Of a DNA stretch of 64,000 nt, positions 22,736 through 35,610 are shown one piece after another. Position numbers and translations under genes: made by a program. Source of the DNA: Oscheius sp. JU75 (Eukaryota > Nematoda > Chromadorea > Rhabditida > Rhabditidae). Under the pieces are notes generated by a model. The model was given only the letters and a program-made list of their open reading frames with translations. It had not been told where the DNA came from and ran no database searches. Location: positions 7,068,001 to 7,132,000 of the forward strand of contig JASJZC010000004.1 in the NCBI GenBank assembly GCA_037178855.1, given 5' to 3'. How positions within the stretch are numbered: position 1 is the first letter of the stretch; every line of letters begins with the position of its first letter.

Positions 22736-24544
22736 TCATTCCTCCATTTTAACCGATTGTTCCTCGTACATTGCTTGACGATTGGCAAGAGTGTTGCGGG
22801 TAGCTGTGATGTTCTGCATGGCCTTCTTCAGTAGTTCTTCCATCTGAAACATTGGAAGTGTACTGTCAGTGTCACTCCCTATTCTATTACCTTAGTCTGT
22901 TGACTGATCATATACTGCATCGGAAGCTCGTTCTTGTCCTTAACTTCTTGCGCAGCCTTTTCCAGACGAGCCGCCTGCTTTGGAGCATCAGTCACCACGG
23001 TCTAAAGTCAAATTGTCCCACCCCTACTCTCTTGACCCACCAAACTATTCTCGATGTCGTCGGTCACGGCCAAAAGATTGTCCAGGGCCTGTCTCATGTC
23101 CTCTCTCATCTGTCCTGGTGGTTTCGCATATTCTCCTCTCTTCTCCTTCATGAAGTCACCCATCGACTTGCTGAATTTCTAAAAAAAAAATTATATTTTT
23201 TCTTTTTTTTCATATTCGGATTACGGTAATGAAGTGACGCAGATCTCGCAGGATGAGATCTCGAGCGTAGACTACGGGATCCAGAGCCGTCAGGACAGTC
23301 GGGTCTGGGTAGGCGTCCGGTTTTAGGAGTTGAGACGGAGTGGGCGGGGGCTGCAGGCCCGAGACTGGATTCATTGGAGTTGAGGGCTGATTGACAGAGT
23401 GGGGGCCGACAGACCGGGGATCGTCCAGAACTCGGGTGATAGACATTGGTTGCTGGATATGCACGGATGAGGGGTTGCCTGAAAAAAAAGGTTGTATTAT
23501 AATCCAGTCAAGTCTCGATAGGTATTACAGCCAACTCACCCAAAAACTCTCCAGTAGACGCAGGTCCTCCATGAACGGACATTGGTCCAGCAGAGGGTGG
23601 CGCCAAATTCGAATGAGGTCCCAGAACCGAACTCGGACCTCCAATTGATTGAGGTCCACCCTGTATTGATGCAGGATTTCCGAAGAAGGACGAGCCCAGA
23701 GACTGAGGGCCTCCAGGGTGACTAGACGAAACTGACAGAGGTCCCACGCCACCTCCGGGAACGGAATGAGGTCCACTCATGAGACTGGAAGGACCTCCGG
23801 GAACGGATTGTGGGCCGCCGAGGACTGAAGCAGGTCCTGTTGAGTGAGGAGCTCCGTGGACTGAATGAGGGCCAGTGGAGAGGGGCCCTCCGTGTGGACC
23901 AATAGATCCTGGTCCGAGATGAGAATGTGGGCCCCCGGCTAGGGGAGAAGGTTGACCAGTACTTTGGCCCTGAAAAATCATTTATACACTCACATTCACA
24001 AACATACAATCAAACTATGATAGATGAGATTATTCTTTTAAATATAATGGTGTTTGAAAAAACGGGCACCATAGGTCTTATTTAGAACTTTTCACTGAGT
24101 ATTTTCTGTGGATTCAAAAAACGAAATTTGTTTTTGGTCAAGTATCCTTGTGGAGCGCAAAGCTGTACTATTTAAATATTTGGTAATCTCTCTGAATCCA
24201 GTAAATGAGAACTTGTAGCAAAAAAGGATACCATAAGTACAAGAAAAATAATTTTTTTAAAAAAAAAAAAAGTACCTGTGCTTGTAGGTTATGAACCATT
24301 GGGCTCCTCGGCTGTCCAGGATTACCCATTCCGGTCATTTGTGGTCCAGGCTGTCCCATCATTTGCTGATACTGCATATTCTGACCGTAGCCCTATTTTT
24401 CCCTTATTTTGTATTAAAAATTTTCTTTACCGGCTGCATTCCACCCATTCCTGGCTGCTGCATCCTGTTCATCATGTTCGGATTATACATCTGATTGGGC
24501 TGCTGCTGGTGGGGCTGACCGGTATTGTAGGGCGGTTGTGACAT
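22736..24544 (-). CDS. MED29: Probable Mediator subunit 29 (Intersex-like)
   Basis: Seven exons: 24544-24431, 24392-24276, 23969-23540, 23478-23225, 23178-23041, 23001-22891, 22843-22736; 423 residues. The N-terminal about 270 residues are low complexity, rich in Gly, Pro, Ser, Gln and Met (NMMNRMQQPGMGGMQP; repeated GGPQS, GPHS and GPAS units). The C-terminal about 150 residues are helical: ALDPVVYARDLILRDLRHFI, MREDMRQALDNLLAVTDDIE, MEELLKKAMQNITATRNTLA. A disordered N-terminus with a compact helical C-terminus is what I expect of nematode MED29, a Mediator tail-module subunit, but the family call is from general resemblance. Alternatives are other Mediator or SSBP-type coactivators. A splice acceptor directly precedes the ATG; the kinase gene starts 187 bp downstream. 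Confidence 0.65.
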
Positions 24545-24981
24545 CTGCAGTGGTAAGCTAGGGCAAGCACACGTTAAAAGGTAGCCAGAGTGGGTTAACT
24601 AGGTTGCAAACATAGAAACCACTCATATAAACAATTTATTTGAAGCTCTGTCATAACAGGCTAACCCAAAACTATCGTAGTCTTTGTGTAAGGATCTGTA
24701 AAGCCAAACAGTAATTTTAGAACAATTCAGCCTTAAAATTTTAAAGGAGATTCCAAGCTGTTGATCGGGTGGGAAAAAAGATACTAAAAGCGACAAGCTT
24801 GGAAAATACAGCTTTTAATCTGCTCCGTAACACTGAAAGATCCGAAAATGTCCTAAAATTACATTTTTTAGACCAAAAAATGAGAAGCTACACAAGTTTT
24901 TATGTATAAGGCAGTAAATGAGCTTGAAGGTTTCGATGCGAGCCGAAAATAAGGGCTGTTTACAGTACAAAATGGCCAATA
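24545..24981. other. Intergenic between Fe65 and MED29
   Basis: AT-rich; no gene or clear repeat seen. Confidence 0.55.
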
Positions 24982-27900
24982 TCAGTTGTTGAAGGAGCGA
25001 GAAGGACGAATACGTTGAGCGACTGTGTCGAGAGCACCGCGGAGAGAATCACTCCAGCCCTGAAACGTTTGTGTGAATTTAATAAAAGAACATCCAAAAA
25101 CTGGTCAAGGTAGACCTTGTTAGAATGTTGCACACACGGAAAATGTAAGTGAATAGAAGCAAAGGGGAAAAGAGAAAACCTTGCCGAGTAGAGCCGGCGG
25201 CGGCTGTACACTTCTTCCAGAATGGGCATCGAGGACCTTTTGGTAGCGAAGTTTGCCTAATAACGTTCTTTTATGTAAACACAGGTTCAGAAAATTAATT
25301 TTCTTCGAAAAAAAAAATAAAAACTCACAAGCAGCCTCGATAGTCTTGGCCATTGTGGCAGCCGATGGCTCTACATGGAAGACGTAACACATGAAATTTT
25401 CCGATGATGTGTGCATGATGAAGGCACAGTGCCTGAAAAACCTTTAGTAAAACTATTATCTAAAAACTTACTTGACATCCCTTCCAATTCCAAGGAAAGA
25501 CAGGTAACGGACTCGACACTGAGCAATCTGGCTGCCGTTGACCTCGTTGATGGAGATAGTCGAGGGAGCAATGGCAACGTCGGACAAGATCCATCTTTCT
25601 GGTCGAACTTGGGAAACAAGACGATCGACAGCCTCGTTCAAGATCTCGATTCCTGTAGCTTTAGGAACTTGAGTGACTCCGAGGAAGTGACAGCGGATGA
25701 CCTTCTTCGGCTCTTCAATCGGAGTGGAGAGATTCTCAGATGCTGAAAATATTTTTGTTGGACAAAATATCGAGGAACGGAAATAAGATGCCATGCTCAA
25801 TTTACGAGAAATAATACCCAACTCACTTCTAACAAGACGTCTCTCCGGTCCCTCAATGGCAGCCAAACTGCTTGGTCGTCTGTGGACCATCAGTCGACGA
25901 CAAATATCTCTCAGAGTGTTGGCGATGGTCTTGGCAGGGGTATCGCAGCGGAAGACATGACACATGAATCGACGGCTTCCACGATCCCGAGCAACATAGG
26001 CAAAGTCCCTAAAAACAAACATTTGTTGTGCAAAAAATAATAAAAAAGAATAAGACTAAAGGTAGCACAATCACAACGTCTCCCCACCTGTCTCTGAAGA
26101 ATTAGCAAAAAGACATTGTTAGTATGGTATTGGTTCAGTTCACTTACCTTCCGTTGTCACGACCAACTCCCCAGACTCGAATCTGCTGAATTTTCTCTGA
26201 ATGAACAACATTCATGGTATCAGGATCCAAAAGAGTGAGCTCATTGTCGTCGAGCTCCATGATCATGTTCTGGAACACTATTGTTGTCTGTAAAAATAAT
26301 AAACGTACCCGTCCTTCTCCCCACTTGCTTACATTATCCATGGTATCGTTTCTTCCAGTCGACAGGTCGATAATTGCCCTAAATTAGCAAGATAAGTTAT
26401 ACTTTCAGTTTTTAAAGTTTCTACCTGTTTACAGCTCTGGAACTCTTATCCGCTGTGAGCTCGTCCTCTGCAATTTCCGTCCATCCCAGGGAGCGAACAA
26501 TGAATCGGATTGGTTTCCCGTAACCTAGCTCCTGTTCTCCGTCACTTTCTTCCTCATTCTCGATCCGTCGCTTGGTTGTGGTCTGCTTGAAGGCATGTTC
26601 TTCAATCACTGGCTGCTGGGGCGGAAGTTGGATGATCTGCGGTTCCGGGGCGTCAGCTTGCGTCCCAATGCTCTGGAAAAGTCAGAATTTCAAGTTAAAC
26701 AATTAAGAAGGCCAATGTCATAAAAGTATAACCAAAATGACACTGTCCAGCACAAATATGGCAAGCAACACAAAGTATTCACTCACGTAGGCGGGAGGCT
26801 TAGTGTACACGGGTGCAGGTGGTGGAGTGGGATTCCTGGGAGGAGGAGTTAGGGCTTTCTAGAACACGTGGGTGTATGGGTGGGCACACAGGACAAAAAG
26901 AGGAAAAGCGGTAAACTTACCGGCGGCTCACGCTGAATAGTTCCACTGTCCACGTGCCAGTAGTACGAAAATCCGGAAGGGTCTGAAACAATTTTATGGA
27001 AGATTAAAAAAAACGTTAACCTTGATGTTTCTCCCATCCAGCTGGAAGCTCGAGGTCTTCGACGATGTCTGGAGGAGGCGGAGGAGGCAGTGGCTCTCTT
27101 CGTTGGGGTCGACTGTATTGACTCTCGAAGGCTACGCCAGAGTCACCGGATTCGGGCGAGAGGACAGTCTCGATGACCTCCTCTTCGTCGATAACGTAGT
27201 CTGTGGGAGGAGGTCTTCTAGGGGGGGTCTCAGCTTCTCTTCGTTGCTAAAAAATAAAATGTTGCAATAATCTTAGCATTCTGTATCTAGAAATGCAAAA
27301 AGAGACAAACTTTCAGGCTCCAATGACTACAAAAAACCGTACCTGATCTAGTTGCCAGTAAAACGAATAAGGATCGCGATGTTCTGTCATGATCGTGGTG
27401 TCTCCTTGCTGCCGAACGCGGACGTTGTCATTCATTCTGGAAGAGCCATCTCGAGAAGCCGACTCGATAGCAGCCAACGACTGACGGAAATCCTTCGAGG
27501 AGTAATCTACTGCCATTCTGTCGTCGTAACCTGAATTTAAAATGTATTTGCAACAAAAATGGGATGTAACCGTATACGTTTGGATCATAAGTCACACGAC
27601 GCGAGCGATCTCTTGCCTGATAGTCTAGCTGCTCCTCGTAATGTTCTTCCGATCTTTCGTGGGTGTAGCCACGGCTGTCCTGAGAAGATGTTATTGTAAA
27701 TTAATATAAGTCTTTACTGAACACCAGCTATGAGTAAAGTAGGGGGAAGGCTCCACTCAAAAATTTACGCAATCTTTTGTGCTCAAACACTACTAGAACA
27801 AACTTTTGACCAACACACCCTAATCCTCCTGCGATGACTTTAATTCGTGAACAATAGGAAGAAGAGAAACGCGCCGAATGGCACACGGCGCGACTAATTC

Positions 27901-29408
27901 AACAAAGAATGCTCTGCGGCAGCGGATGAGTGGTCTACCGCCCTGGAGGAACCGGGCCCTGGTAAGACGTAGCGCTCTCACGCGGCAAGAGAGTATTGTG
28001 AGTATACTCTCTCTCAATCACTGTTTGGCAGCGGAACGAAAATCTCTGCGGCTGGCAGCTGGAAGTCGAAGAGTTTTCTAACCCCGCTTCCCCTTGGTAG
28101 CCTATCGATCCAAAAGACCCCTCCTTCTAATGGAAGGAACAACAGACTATTACCGAGTTTGGAGCCCCCTGCACTCTTTGTCATGTTCCAGACAATGGAG
28201 GAGATCGATGTGTCCGATCTGTCTCCACACTCGGCCACCAACAAGAGCACCATGATATGTTGACATTTTGCGCTAATTCCATCACCTCCTAAAGCACACA
28301 TAGCAACCACATTCAGTCCCTAAGGGCTGTTCTGAAGGAACAAGAAATGGGAGTGAAGGTGAAACGTATCTAGGGAGGTAAACTGAGTTATAGAATAAGT
28401 TTCCCGGGTAACGACGGAAAAAAGCTGGACGACAGATCAATTGGCCAGAGAGTTTTTTCTACTAGTGTTCGTGCTTTTGGCACATCTGTCTAAAAATTTT
28501 TAGCCGTAGAGCTCTGTTGAATTTTCATCGGTATACACCGAGGGAAATAAGAATTGTGTAGCCCGTCCACAGCCTGTTCAGTCTACGAGCTGCATTTCAT
28601 GTTCAAAGTCTTTTTGGTTACGAACGAAACTTTAGTCAGTACACGAGTCGTTATCGTTTGGTCAGAAAATGAGATAGTATTTTCCATGGTATCGCCCAGG
28701 GATTTCGGCTGCGCACCAACTTGTCCTATGCAAAAGCTCGATACGCAGCAAAGAAAATGTATGCCGCGCAGTTCAAGTTACGCAGATAATTTCAGTTTAT
28801 AGAACAAGAGTAAAGCAAGTACTAAAAATAATATCGCACCCCATCCCTCCTTACTAGCTACCCAGAGTGCCGTTGAGGGATGAAAAGAACTGGACAACTT
28901 TGTGTGAGCTAGATCACACCCTCATTTTAGGCGAAAGAAAATGTGCACAGGCATATACCCTAAAAGCTCTAATATAAGCACCCCCTTACGTAAGAAATAC
29001 GCAATTACGTATTCGCGTTTTTCGAGGGTGAAGAAGGCTTTTTCTGACTTTCCAATGTTCTGCAAAATGTAGAGCAGGTTACGGGCTACAGAAAAGGTAA
29101 TAAACATGGCTGCTTCGCTGAGTATTCAATATAACCACGTTGACGCGGGTCCCGTCACGATCGAAAAGAAGGGTTGCGTTTTCAACTTTAGAAAAGACCA
29201 TAGACAGGATTTCAAATACAGTTTTGGACTCGAAAGGAACACTCTAGCGACCCACCTGAACCCTGTCGTCAGTAACAAAATTGATTGAAGCCTCATCGGA
29301 GCCCTGACTGACATCTCTAGTGAGATGACGTGCATGGAATTCGGAACGGCCGCCGCGTTGACCGGCAAAGGTCTCAACGACACGAACGCGACCGCCACCC
29401 TCACCCAT
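24982..29408 (-). CDS. feh-1 (APBB1): Fe65/FEH-1 adaptor (WW and two PTB domains)
   Basis: Fourteen exons: 29408-29256, 27679-27571, 27530-27343, 27246-27021, 26982-26921, 26858-26787, 26672-26425, 26378-26333, 26287-26148, 26008-25827, 25742-25472, 25432-25329, 25256-25180, 25059-24982; 651 residues. Fe65 proteins bind the cytoplasmic tail of amyloid-precursor-like proteins and link them to Mena and to transcription. The WW domain is near residue 216 (LPAGWEKHQDPSGFSYYW). PTB1 starts near residue 320 (IRFIVRSLGWTEI) and includes KIQQIRVWGVGRDNGRDFAY and RFMCHVFRCDTPAKTIANTL. PTB2 starts near residue 485 (RCHFLGVTQVPKATG) and includes CRVRYLSFLGIGRDVKHCAF, FMCYVFHVEPSAATMA and KLRYQKVLDAHSG. 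Order and spacing match the family. The N-terminus is acidic and disordered. Exon 1 is 1.6 kb upstream of exon 2; its GT donor and phase fit, but it is the least certain exon. Confidence 0.95.
27680..29255. other. First intron of Fe65
   Basis: No exon supported. It holds scattered repeat copies: the dispersed motif near 29058-29095 and a GGCTGCTT-CGCTGAGTATTC element near 29104-29145. Confidence 0.5.
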
Positions 29409-30655
29409 GATGATGTGTCGTCGTTTGTGTGTGCCCCGCGGCTGCTCTGCACCACCCCTTCTTCCCCAAAAATTCGCGCAAACAAACGACAGTTTCCTCC
29501 CTCGCAGTGCCACGGCGCGAGTAATGCCAATCCATGAACCTGCGTCGCGGCAAGGCGCCTTGCTCACCCCGATGGCAAACAGTATCTGCTCAAAAAACCG
29601 GAAATCTTTCTTGCCGTGACACAAACAGCGCTTTTACACGACGACACTGACAAATAGGAGCAAGAAGAGGGAGACTAACCTGAGGATTAGTGTGATCATG
29701 TAAAAAGGGAGGTTTCCGTGTTTACATACCTGATTTTCACTGTATTTGTGGTGAAGTCATTGTTTGGGTAGCTGAACAATATGTTGACAAGGTCACGATA
29801 CTGAAAAATTACATTGGAGCTGCGAAAAATTGAGAAGAAGATGATAAAGTCGAATATTGCTTGAATATTTTTCTTATTTGAATTGCCGCCAATTTTCAAA
29901 ACTCATTTGGTGGCAATTCAAATCTTCGGCAGTTCACAGTTTTTTTTAATATCCTGCTTTTTTCATGTTATTTTCCTCTGTTTGTCCGTGCATTTTCCAT
30001 TTTTCTTAGCTCCAAATGTAGGTTCTAGCATCATCTTAAAATCAAAAAAAGCACTGTTGGCCTCCAAAACAAGTCTGTGTTTCGTATTTTCGCGATAAGG
30101 AATCTATGGAGAGATTGTTCTTTCTATTGTTCGTCCTTGTTTCCTACCTATTTTTCGGTGAGCATACGACTGGATCCATTTTGTAAAAATGTAAAGTGAG
30201 TGTTGTGAGTAGAATTTCAGATAAATGAGGAAAAACGGGGATACGTTCTCGGGACGAGTCATTCGTAATGTTCTCTAGCTTTTTAACATTTCCTCTGGCT
30301 GTTTGACTATGAAGGTGTTACTTTCCTTTTGCTGAACTGAATAAGGAGCAGTAAAAGACTAAAGAGAGTGGCTTTGTCGCAAAAATGAGGATAATTGATT
30401 TAGAAATATGTGAAAACATGAAAAGTTCAAGAATTCCAAAGTTTTACTCATAAAGGGAGTCAGGAAACTAGCTGAATGTCCAGAAATTGTTTGTAAATTC
30501 GATCCGAAACAGCCCCATTCTTGTGCATCTTGCCCTGGCGCGTGGTTACCATCTAAACAAGTACACGTAGGCTCCGGGAGCCTCTCAGATCCTCTCCTCA
30601 TCCATTTTTTTGACAATTTTCCATGAATATTACGTAAAAAGTCCATTTTCAGGTT
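29409..30655. other. Divergent intergenic region (Fe65 / ALG7)
   Basis: Shared upstream region of a minus and a plus gene. It contains a strong hairpin at 29876-29923. A plus-strand ATG at 30105 opens 16 hydrophobic codons before a donor, but no continuation was found. Confidence 0.6.
29876..29923. repeat. 17-bp inverted repeat (hairpin)
   Basis: ATTTGAATTGCCGCCAA (29876-29892) and TTGGTGGCAATTCAAAT (29907-29923) pair in 16 of 17 positions around a 14-base loop. Confidence 0.75.
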
Positions 30656-33600
30656 ATGATACCCCCTGATCTGTTGGCCAACATTGGCCTGAGCATATTC
30701 GGCTCCTATGTCTGCTTCAGTCTGATCGGCTCCTACATTCCGATCTTCATCCAGAAGAAAATGTTCGGCAGGGATCAGTGCAAGGTTCTTTTTGACATTT
30801 TGTCGATTAAAATATCACACTTTAGGTAGAAAGGCACCCAATCCCCGAGCCGATGGGGGTGATTTGTGCCGCCGTCTACCTCATTATCATGTTCATGTTT
30901 ATTCCGATCCCATTCCTGCCCTGGATGCTCGGCAATGAGTCAGTTTTGATCCTTTCCCTCGTCCAAGAAAATGAAAATTTAGGACCAGTTTCCCATACTC
31001 ACACTTTTTGGCCTTCCTGTCCGGCCTGCTCTCAATCTGTACGGCGATTTTGCTCGGCTTCGCCGACGACGTTCTGGACCTGAAATGGAGACACAAGCTC
31101 CTCTTTCCGACACTTTCTTCACTGCCCCTGCTCATGGTTTACTATGTCTCAGGTTAGGTTCACAACAGCTCATGCTCGAGAAGATGGTGCGGCTAAACAT
31201 TTGCAGCTATAGTGTCACAACAAGCTAGAGTCTCTGAGGCTCAAACTCCTGTATTTACCAAGAAATTATGCGAGTACAAACGTGAACCTCCTATTTTGGT
31301 CCCTAATAATCAGAAATCTTCAGCCGTCCTTTTAATCTCAAAGGTTCTGATTTCACTTCATAGCAAATGTTTTTGATCCTGTACGGAAAAGTGAGGCACA
31401 AACAAGCCTGTGTTCAAAAACTTACTCCCCACGATTTTTAGAGTAACAAGATAGCACCTTGTCAAGCTGTAATATGGTCCCCCCCACCGGCTTTGATTTC
31501 ATAATGTCTAGTTTCACTGTTTTGTTAGTTTTCATCCGTATTCACGAACTTCAAATGACATGTTCGGTGCTTGTGACTGGAAAGAAGAGCGGAAGCGTGG
31601 GAGTGGGATTCGGGCTTTGCTCTTTGCATGGTAGACGTACAGGCTGACTGAGACGGGATTAGGTTCAGTAGTTCATAAGATGAACAGTGGACAGGCTGAC
31701 ACAAGGATTGGGAGACAGGGACATGATTTTGCGGGAACAGCCAGCTGACAAAAGAAAAGATTATAACATCTTTGAACCTGCCATTTTTAAGGCAGTTCCA
31801 CGACGATTGTAATCCCCGGCATCGCTCGCTACGTCTTCTCCCAGCTCGTCCCGCCCACGCTCTTTCAGCTGCCCTCCGTCATCAACATTGCCTGGCTCTA
31901 CTACGTCTTCATGGGCATGGTCGTCATCTTCTGTACAAATGCCATCAATATTGTGGCAGGTATGGCTATTTTTCATACCTAGATAACCGAAAGTCCGCAG
32001 GAATCAACGGGATTGAGTGCGGCCAGTCGATTGTAATCGCGCTCAGCATCATCGCTTTCAATGGTGTCCAGCTGTGGAGGCTGAATCTGGACTCGTGGGA
32101 GCATCACGTCTCCCTGTACATACTGCTGCCCTTCATCTTCACCTCGGCCGCGCTCTACTACTATAACAAGGTTTGTTTCTTGGGAATTGCGCACTTCAAA
32201 GATCGGAGTGTGAACTGTTGGTACAGTTTAGTAAGATTCGAAGCTGTCAACTTGCGAGATCACATAGAGCATCTGTGGCTGAATGGACTAAAAAGCCCTA
32301 TTTCATGACCAAAGTGTCGGGCTTCAGCCCAAATATCTAAACTACGAATGGCCGAAAAATAATCCATTTTAGGCTATACTTCTATAAGAAACCTTACTGG
32401 AAAAGGAAAGTTTTAGACTTTTCGGTAACTGACAACGGGATAGTAAGCCGTATCATTTTTATAGCATACCAGTCACTGAAAAAAGCTAAAGAAACTTGTC
32501 AACCTGCGTGGAAAATACTTTTGCTTGTGCTTTCCTCAGATTGGTCCACCAACGGTTAAATGAACTAACTAGAGAAAGCACAAGCAACAAAAGATTCTCC
32601 ACGCAGTTTGTCAAATTTATTTGGCTGAATTTCAGCCACATCGGCGGTAGTCAGTCTTCTCCTACCCATCCTCCTTCGAAGCAAATTAGTTCATACCTCG
32701 GATCAACCAACAATGTTTCAATTATCCTATCGGTTTTTAGACCGTTTATGATGCTATTTTTGTCTGATATTACCTCCATAATGAGAAGAAACTTGGCAGG
32801 AGGCTGTTAATTACCTAAGTTATTAGTTTATGAGTTCACTTGAGTCTCTTACAGCCCAAATTAGACCACTTTTTATGGTTCTTTGAGAGTATTGTTTCTA
32901 ACTAATATGCTGTGAGAAAAAGTAGAATGATAAAAATGACAAAATTCTGAAAATCTGGAACCGATCCATGAAATTTGAACACGAGAAGTTTAAACTTTAC
33001 AGCAATAAGAATTTTCAGTACCCGGCCAGAGTCTTCGTCGGCGACACCTACTGCTATTGGGCTGGAATGACACTGGCTGTCGTCTCGATTCTCGGCCATT
33101 TCAGCAAGACCCTCATCCTCTTCCTCATTCCCCAGGTACCTTTTTTATTTCTTGTCATTTTTGTAATCACCTCAGGTCATCAATTTCCTCTATTCCATCC
33201 CTCAGCTCTTCCACTGGGTTCCCTGTCCCCGACATCGGCTCCCGAAATTCGTGCCGGAGCATAATATGGTTAGTTTTGTTTCCGCCAGAATAATGGTCTT
33301 TTTAGCTAGAAATGAGCATGGCTGAGTTCAAGGAGAGTGATCTAAAGCTGCTGGGAAGGATTTCGTTAGCCATCTTCAAGTTTGTCGGCTTCCTGCATCG
33401 ACGGGACTTTGTCAAGGATGGAGAAAAGTGGGTTTCGCTGCACTATTTTTTGAGAAAATGTATGAAGAATTTCGAGCGTCCTGAAATTTCTCCCGCTCCT
33501 ATCTGTATATTTGTCAGTCTGTCTCGAAGTTATGCTGTTTCTGTCAATCTGATCATCTCATCCTTTTTCTTTCAATATGTCCCTATCTGTTCTCTTTTTC

Positions 33601-33986
33601 CCCTTTTAGTTTATCCCAGCTAAATCTGTCCACCGATAATGGCAGACCCGAACTACGGCTAGTCAGGTTTACAATCCATGACCCTTCTGTAAGCTCCCCT
33701 CGAATCCCATTAAGCTTCCGACAAACGGAATCGGACCGTAAAAAGGCTCAAATTGGTAACCTGGCTAAAATGGCTGTTTCTTTCCTCCTAAAAAAAAACG
33801 TCGCCTAATTTCAGATGGGTCGAAATCAACAACCTGACAATCCTTAACTTGGCGCTCCTATGGCGAGGCCCGATGCACGAGCAGCAGCTGACCTATACTC
33901 TCCTCCTAGCCCAGATCCTCTTCAGTCTTTTTGCCTTCTTCATCCGATTCCATCTTGCGGGCGTGTTCTACGAGGTCGTCCAGTAG
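30656..33986 (+). CDS. ALG7 (DPAGT1): UDP-GlcNAc:dolichyl-phosphate GlcNAc-1-P transferase
   Basis: Ten exons: 30656-30784, 30826-30938, 30983-31152, 31792-31959, 32001-32170, 33019-33135, 33176-33268, 33306-33427, 33610-33666, 33815-33986; 436 residues (human about 408). It catalyses the first committed step of dolichol-linked oligosaccharide synthesis in the ER membrane. Diagnostic blocks: [19 protein letters not shown] with the Mg-binding [56 protein letters not shown] and CPRHRLPKF. Many hydrophobic helices alternate along the protein, as expected for this ten-helix enzyme. The final helix ends [16 protein letters not shown]. The acceptor TTTTCAG ends three bases before the ATG. A decayed duplicate of this gene lies 1.6-4.5 kb downstream. 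Confidence 0.97.
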
Positions 33987-34432
33987 ATTTTCCTATTATT
34001 GTTGTCACTTTGCTCAGTCACTAAAACAAGCTTTCCTGTGAATAAAGAGATCCTTTTATCTAACAAAAGAGAGGCGAGAGAAGACGCGGAAATCGTCTAT
34101 TGGAATCTGTTGGTCAACATAAGCACCTCTTTTTTTTCGTTTTTCGCACTAAATTTGTCTACTATATGGTGAAGTCCACTATATCGGGTATTTACTATAT
34201 TGTGAGTTAACAGTATAACTAGAGATCAAGGAGCGAATACCAATTCACGTGCCTGATAATCGAAAGAATGAATCAATATTCTATCAAATAAAAGTCAATA
34301 TACGTTTATTTTGTTCGAAAGAAGACAATGAACAGGTTCCGCGAACTGTTGGTTTCAAGTAGTCGGGAACGTAAGATTCCCGAGGAAACAGCGAATTTTG
34401 TTCGAAAGTCGAGAGGAAAGCCTTTTTGGTGG
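33987..34432. other. Intergenic spacer after ALG7
   Basis: 3' flank of ALG7 with a polyadenylation-like GAATAAAG near 34040. No gene seen. Confidence 0.6.
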
Positions 34433-34891
34433 TATATATTTGGTAATAGTTCGGCAGGCGGCTTGGTTCATTCAAACGGGTTTTCGCGCGCATTTTCGAA
34501 TTCGGCGGGATTTTGAAATCTTTTTCTCGTTTACGATTTCTACGCCTTTTCACTGCTTTTCTCAACTTTTTACCTTATCTTTTATGTCTTTCCTTGTTCG
34601 CCGCAAGAAATAAATACTAAGACTGCCTTGTTCTCCGTTGGTACAATCTGCTACCGTCTGTTGGTCAATCGATAGGAGTCAATTATCATTATTCAAGGCA
34701 GTCCTAGTTTATATTTCTTGAAGCGAACAAGAAAAGACATAAAAGGTGAGGCAAAAAGTTGAGAAAAGCAGTGGAAAGGCGTAGAAATCGTAAACGAGAA
34801 GGAGATTTCAAAATCCCGCCGAATCCAAAAATGTGCGCGAAGACCCGTTTGAATGAACCGAGCCGCCTGCCGAACTATTACCATATATTTA
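34433..34891. repeat. Large imperfect palindrome (about 198-bp arms)
   Basis: Left arm 34433-34630 and right arm 34694-34891 are reverse complements with roughly 90% identity by eye, around a 63-base spacer. Matching landmarks: GGTAATAGTTCGGCAGGCGG near the outer ends, CTCGTTTACGATTTCTACGC in mid arm and GACTGCCTTG next to the spacer. Because the arms match, both strands show the same open frame, which I do not regard as coding. It resembles a foldback or MITE-type element. Confidence 0.9.
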
Positions 34892-34907
34892 TTAAAGACA
34901 ATAAAAT

Positions 34908-35534
34908 TTAAAAGGAAAACAACTGAAAACAGGATCGTGGAAGGTGACGGCGGGCGGGATGGTGCGGCTCCTTCCAGGAAGACGGCACATCATGTAGATA
35001 TGAGAATCGGCCCTAAACATATTGTTCGTAAAAACAAAAAAAAACTGACCGTTTTGCCCCCACGAGAGGCGACATACAAAGCGGTGATAATACCAATCAT
35101 ATCTTTCAGCAAGATCTTGGCCTTTGAATCCTTCATGACCAAAACTGTATCTTGAAGGACCGGCAAGACGCTTTCTATCGTCTCAAAGGCTGGCTTGGAA
35201 GCCTCATCAGGTGTTGTCATTTCAACACCTGAAAATAGCCAATATATATGTTTTTTGAAAGAAAAGCGCAAAAGTTGAAACGACCATTCGGCACGAAGAA
35301 CTATCGAGAATTTCCAGGCTCGCAATTTCTAGCAAACAAGCGAACAGAACAAAATTTAACAGCAAAACACAAAATTGCAGCGAGCAAAACAGACAGATAA
35401 ATCAAAACAATACATAAAGCACACAAAACAGATGGGAAAGGCGAGCTTTGGAGTTTACCGAATGACAGAATCGTCACTGCGTCAAAAACGAATTCGGGCC
35501 AGGACCAACCGAGACAGTCCTTTAGCCAAAGCAT
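34908..35534 (-). CDS. Small orphan protein (duplicated locus)
   Basis: Three exons: 35534-35459, 35228-35050, 35012-34908; phases 1 and 0; 119 residues. No family recognised. The N-terminus is aromatic and hydrophobic (MLWLKDCLGWSWPEFVFDAV); the middle is helical (FETIESVLPVLQDTVLVMK, LKDMIGIITALYVASR). The last exon is basic and less convincing. The strongest support for a gene is a second, decayed copy in inverted orientation at 37860-38362 that keeps the same exon-intron layout and the conserved start of exon 2 (GVEMTTP-EAS-P). The gene abuts the right arm of the palindrome. Confidence 0.55.
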
Positions 35535-35610
35535 TTTGAATGTGCAGCGCTCACAATGCTAGCAAGCCAAGACGGTCGACCACTGTGATCAGATGATTAT
35601 GTGGGCAAGA

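Noticed and set aside
28014-28310. 98-codon ORF in the first Fe65 intron
   Set aside because: No donor and acceptor pair keeps the Fe65 frame through it, and the product matches nothing I know.
30105-30153. Signal-peptide-like ORF with a GTGAGC donor upstream of ALG7
   Set aside because: Both downstream acceptors give stops at once; only 16 codons of support.
34398-34884. ORFs of about 60-70 codons on both strands
   Set aside because: They are the two arms of the palindrome read in opposite directions; no start context, splice sites or family.
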